DNA of 64,000 bases from Vineibacter terrae (GTDB taxonomy: Bacteria; Pseudomonadota; Alphaproteobacteria; Reyranellales; Reyranellaceae): the NCBI RefSeq assembly GCF_008039615.1, contig NZ_VDUZ01000032.1:44892-108891 (forward strand). The letters run 5' to 3'. Of this stretch, positions 63,701 to 64,000 are shown piece by piece. The notes under the pieces were generated by a model. The model was not told the origin of the DNA and made no database searches. It saw only the letters and a list, made by a program, of their open reading frames with translations. Numbering within the stretch: the stretch's first letter is position 1; each line of letters begins with the position of its first letter. A program made the translations under genes and the position numbers.

Positions 63701-64000
63701 AACATGAGAGTTTGATCCTGGCTCAGAACGAACGCTGGCGGCAGGCCTAACACATGCAAGTCGAGCGGTCGTAGCAATACGACAGCGGCGCACGGGTGAG
63801 TAACGCGTGGGAACCTGCCCTTTGGTTCGGAACAACCCTGGGAAACTAGGGCTAATACCGGATAAGCCTCCGCGAGGAGGGAAAGATTTATCGCCGAAGG
63901 AGGGGCCCGCGTCCGATTAGCTAGTTGGTGGGGTAATGGCCTACCAAGGCTGCGATCGGTAGCCGGTCTGAGAGGACGATCGGCCACACTGGGACTGAGA
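63701..64000 (+). rRNA. 16S ribosomal RNA, 5' part
   Basis: Begins with GAGAGTTTGATCCTGGCTCA and continues through GAACGCTGGCGGCAGGCCTA, CACATGCAAGTCGAGCGG and GATTAGCTAGTTGGTGGGGT. The short V1 hairpin and GGCAGGCCTAACACATG are alphaproteobacterial. Only about the first 300 bases are present. The exact 5' end is uncertain by a few bases. Confidence 0.97.

Overview
The window comes from a high-GC alphaproteobacterium. The partial 16S rRNA at the right edge, the alphaproteobacterial gene families (badHI/aliBA, phnAY, CbpA/CbpM, a full ISC operon) and the codon use all agree. I cannot name the genus from sequence alone. 

Region 1 (1-24434) is the right-hand part of an integrated siphovirus-like prophage. 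Rightward late genes run through head (protease, decoration protein, major capsid protein E, head-tail joining), tail (tube, a G/GT-type chaperone pair with a programmed -1 frameshift, tape measure, tip proteins, a probable fibre) and lysis (holin-like membrane proteins, a GH19-type endolysin with a peptidoglycan-binding domain, an overlapping spanin pair). An accessory segment of mixed strand follows: HNH protein with a broken partner, SRAP/HMCES protein, zinc-ribbon protein, a protein with an Asn/Gly-rich linker, an ATP-dependent DNA ligase and a SEC-C protein. The element ends at a 45-bp 3' tRNA-Pro(GGG) fragment, interpreted as attR. Terminase, portal, integrase and attL lie left of the window. 

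Region 2 (24435-52700) is chromosomal and mostly metabolic: cutA, an MFS carrier, a GST, metY and a class II aldolase. A cyclohexanecarboxylate module (badH, badI, aliB, aliA) follows with an MFS carrier beside it. A tightly coupled phosphonate operon (phnD-phnC-phnE-phnA-Fe-ADH-phnY) comes next, then a LysR regulator, an LLM flavin monooxygenase, cbpA/cbpM, a DAACS symporter with an orphan binding protein, a Spy-like protein, tyrS, anmK and an alpha/beta hydrolase. 

Region 3 (52700-64000) holds iron-sulfur biogenesis: iscR, a second cysteine desulfurase, iscS, iscU, iscA, hscB, hscA, fdx and iscX. It is followed by a lipoprotein, mnmA (a sulfur-using tRNA enzyme), tRNA-Met, a ferredoxin-NADP reductase-like flavoprotein that could feed Fdx, and the promoter, leader and 5' end of an rRNA operon. 

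The chromosomal part is sprinkled with palindromic intergenic repeats of at least three families. Two of them are nested in others, one with what looks like a 6-bp target duplication. Two otherwise GC-rich genes carry sharply bounded AT-rich, rare-codon patches.
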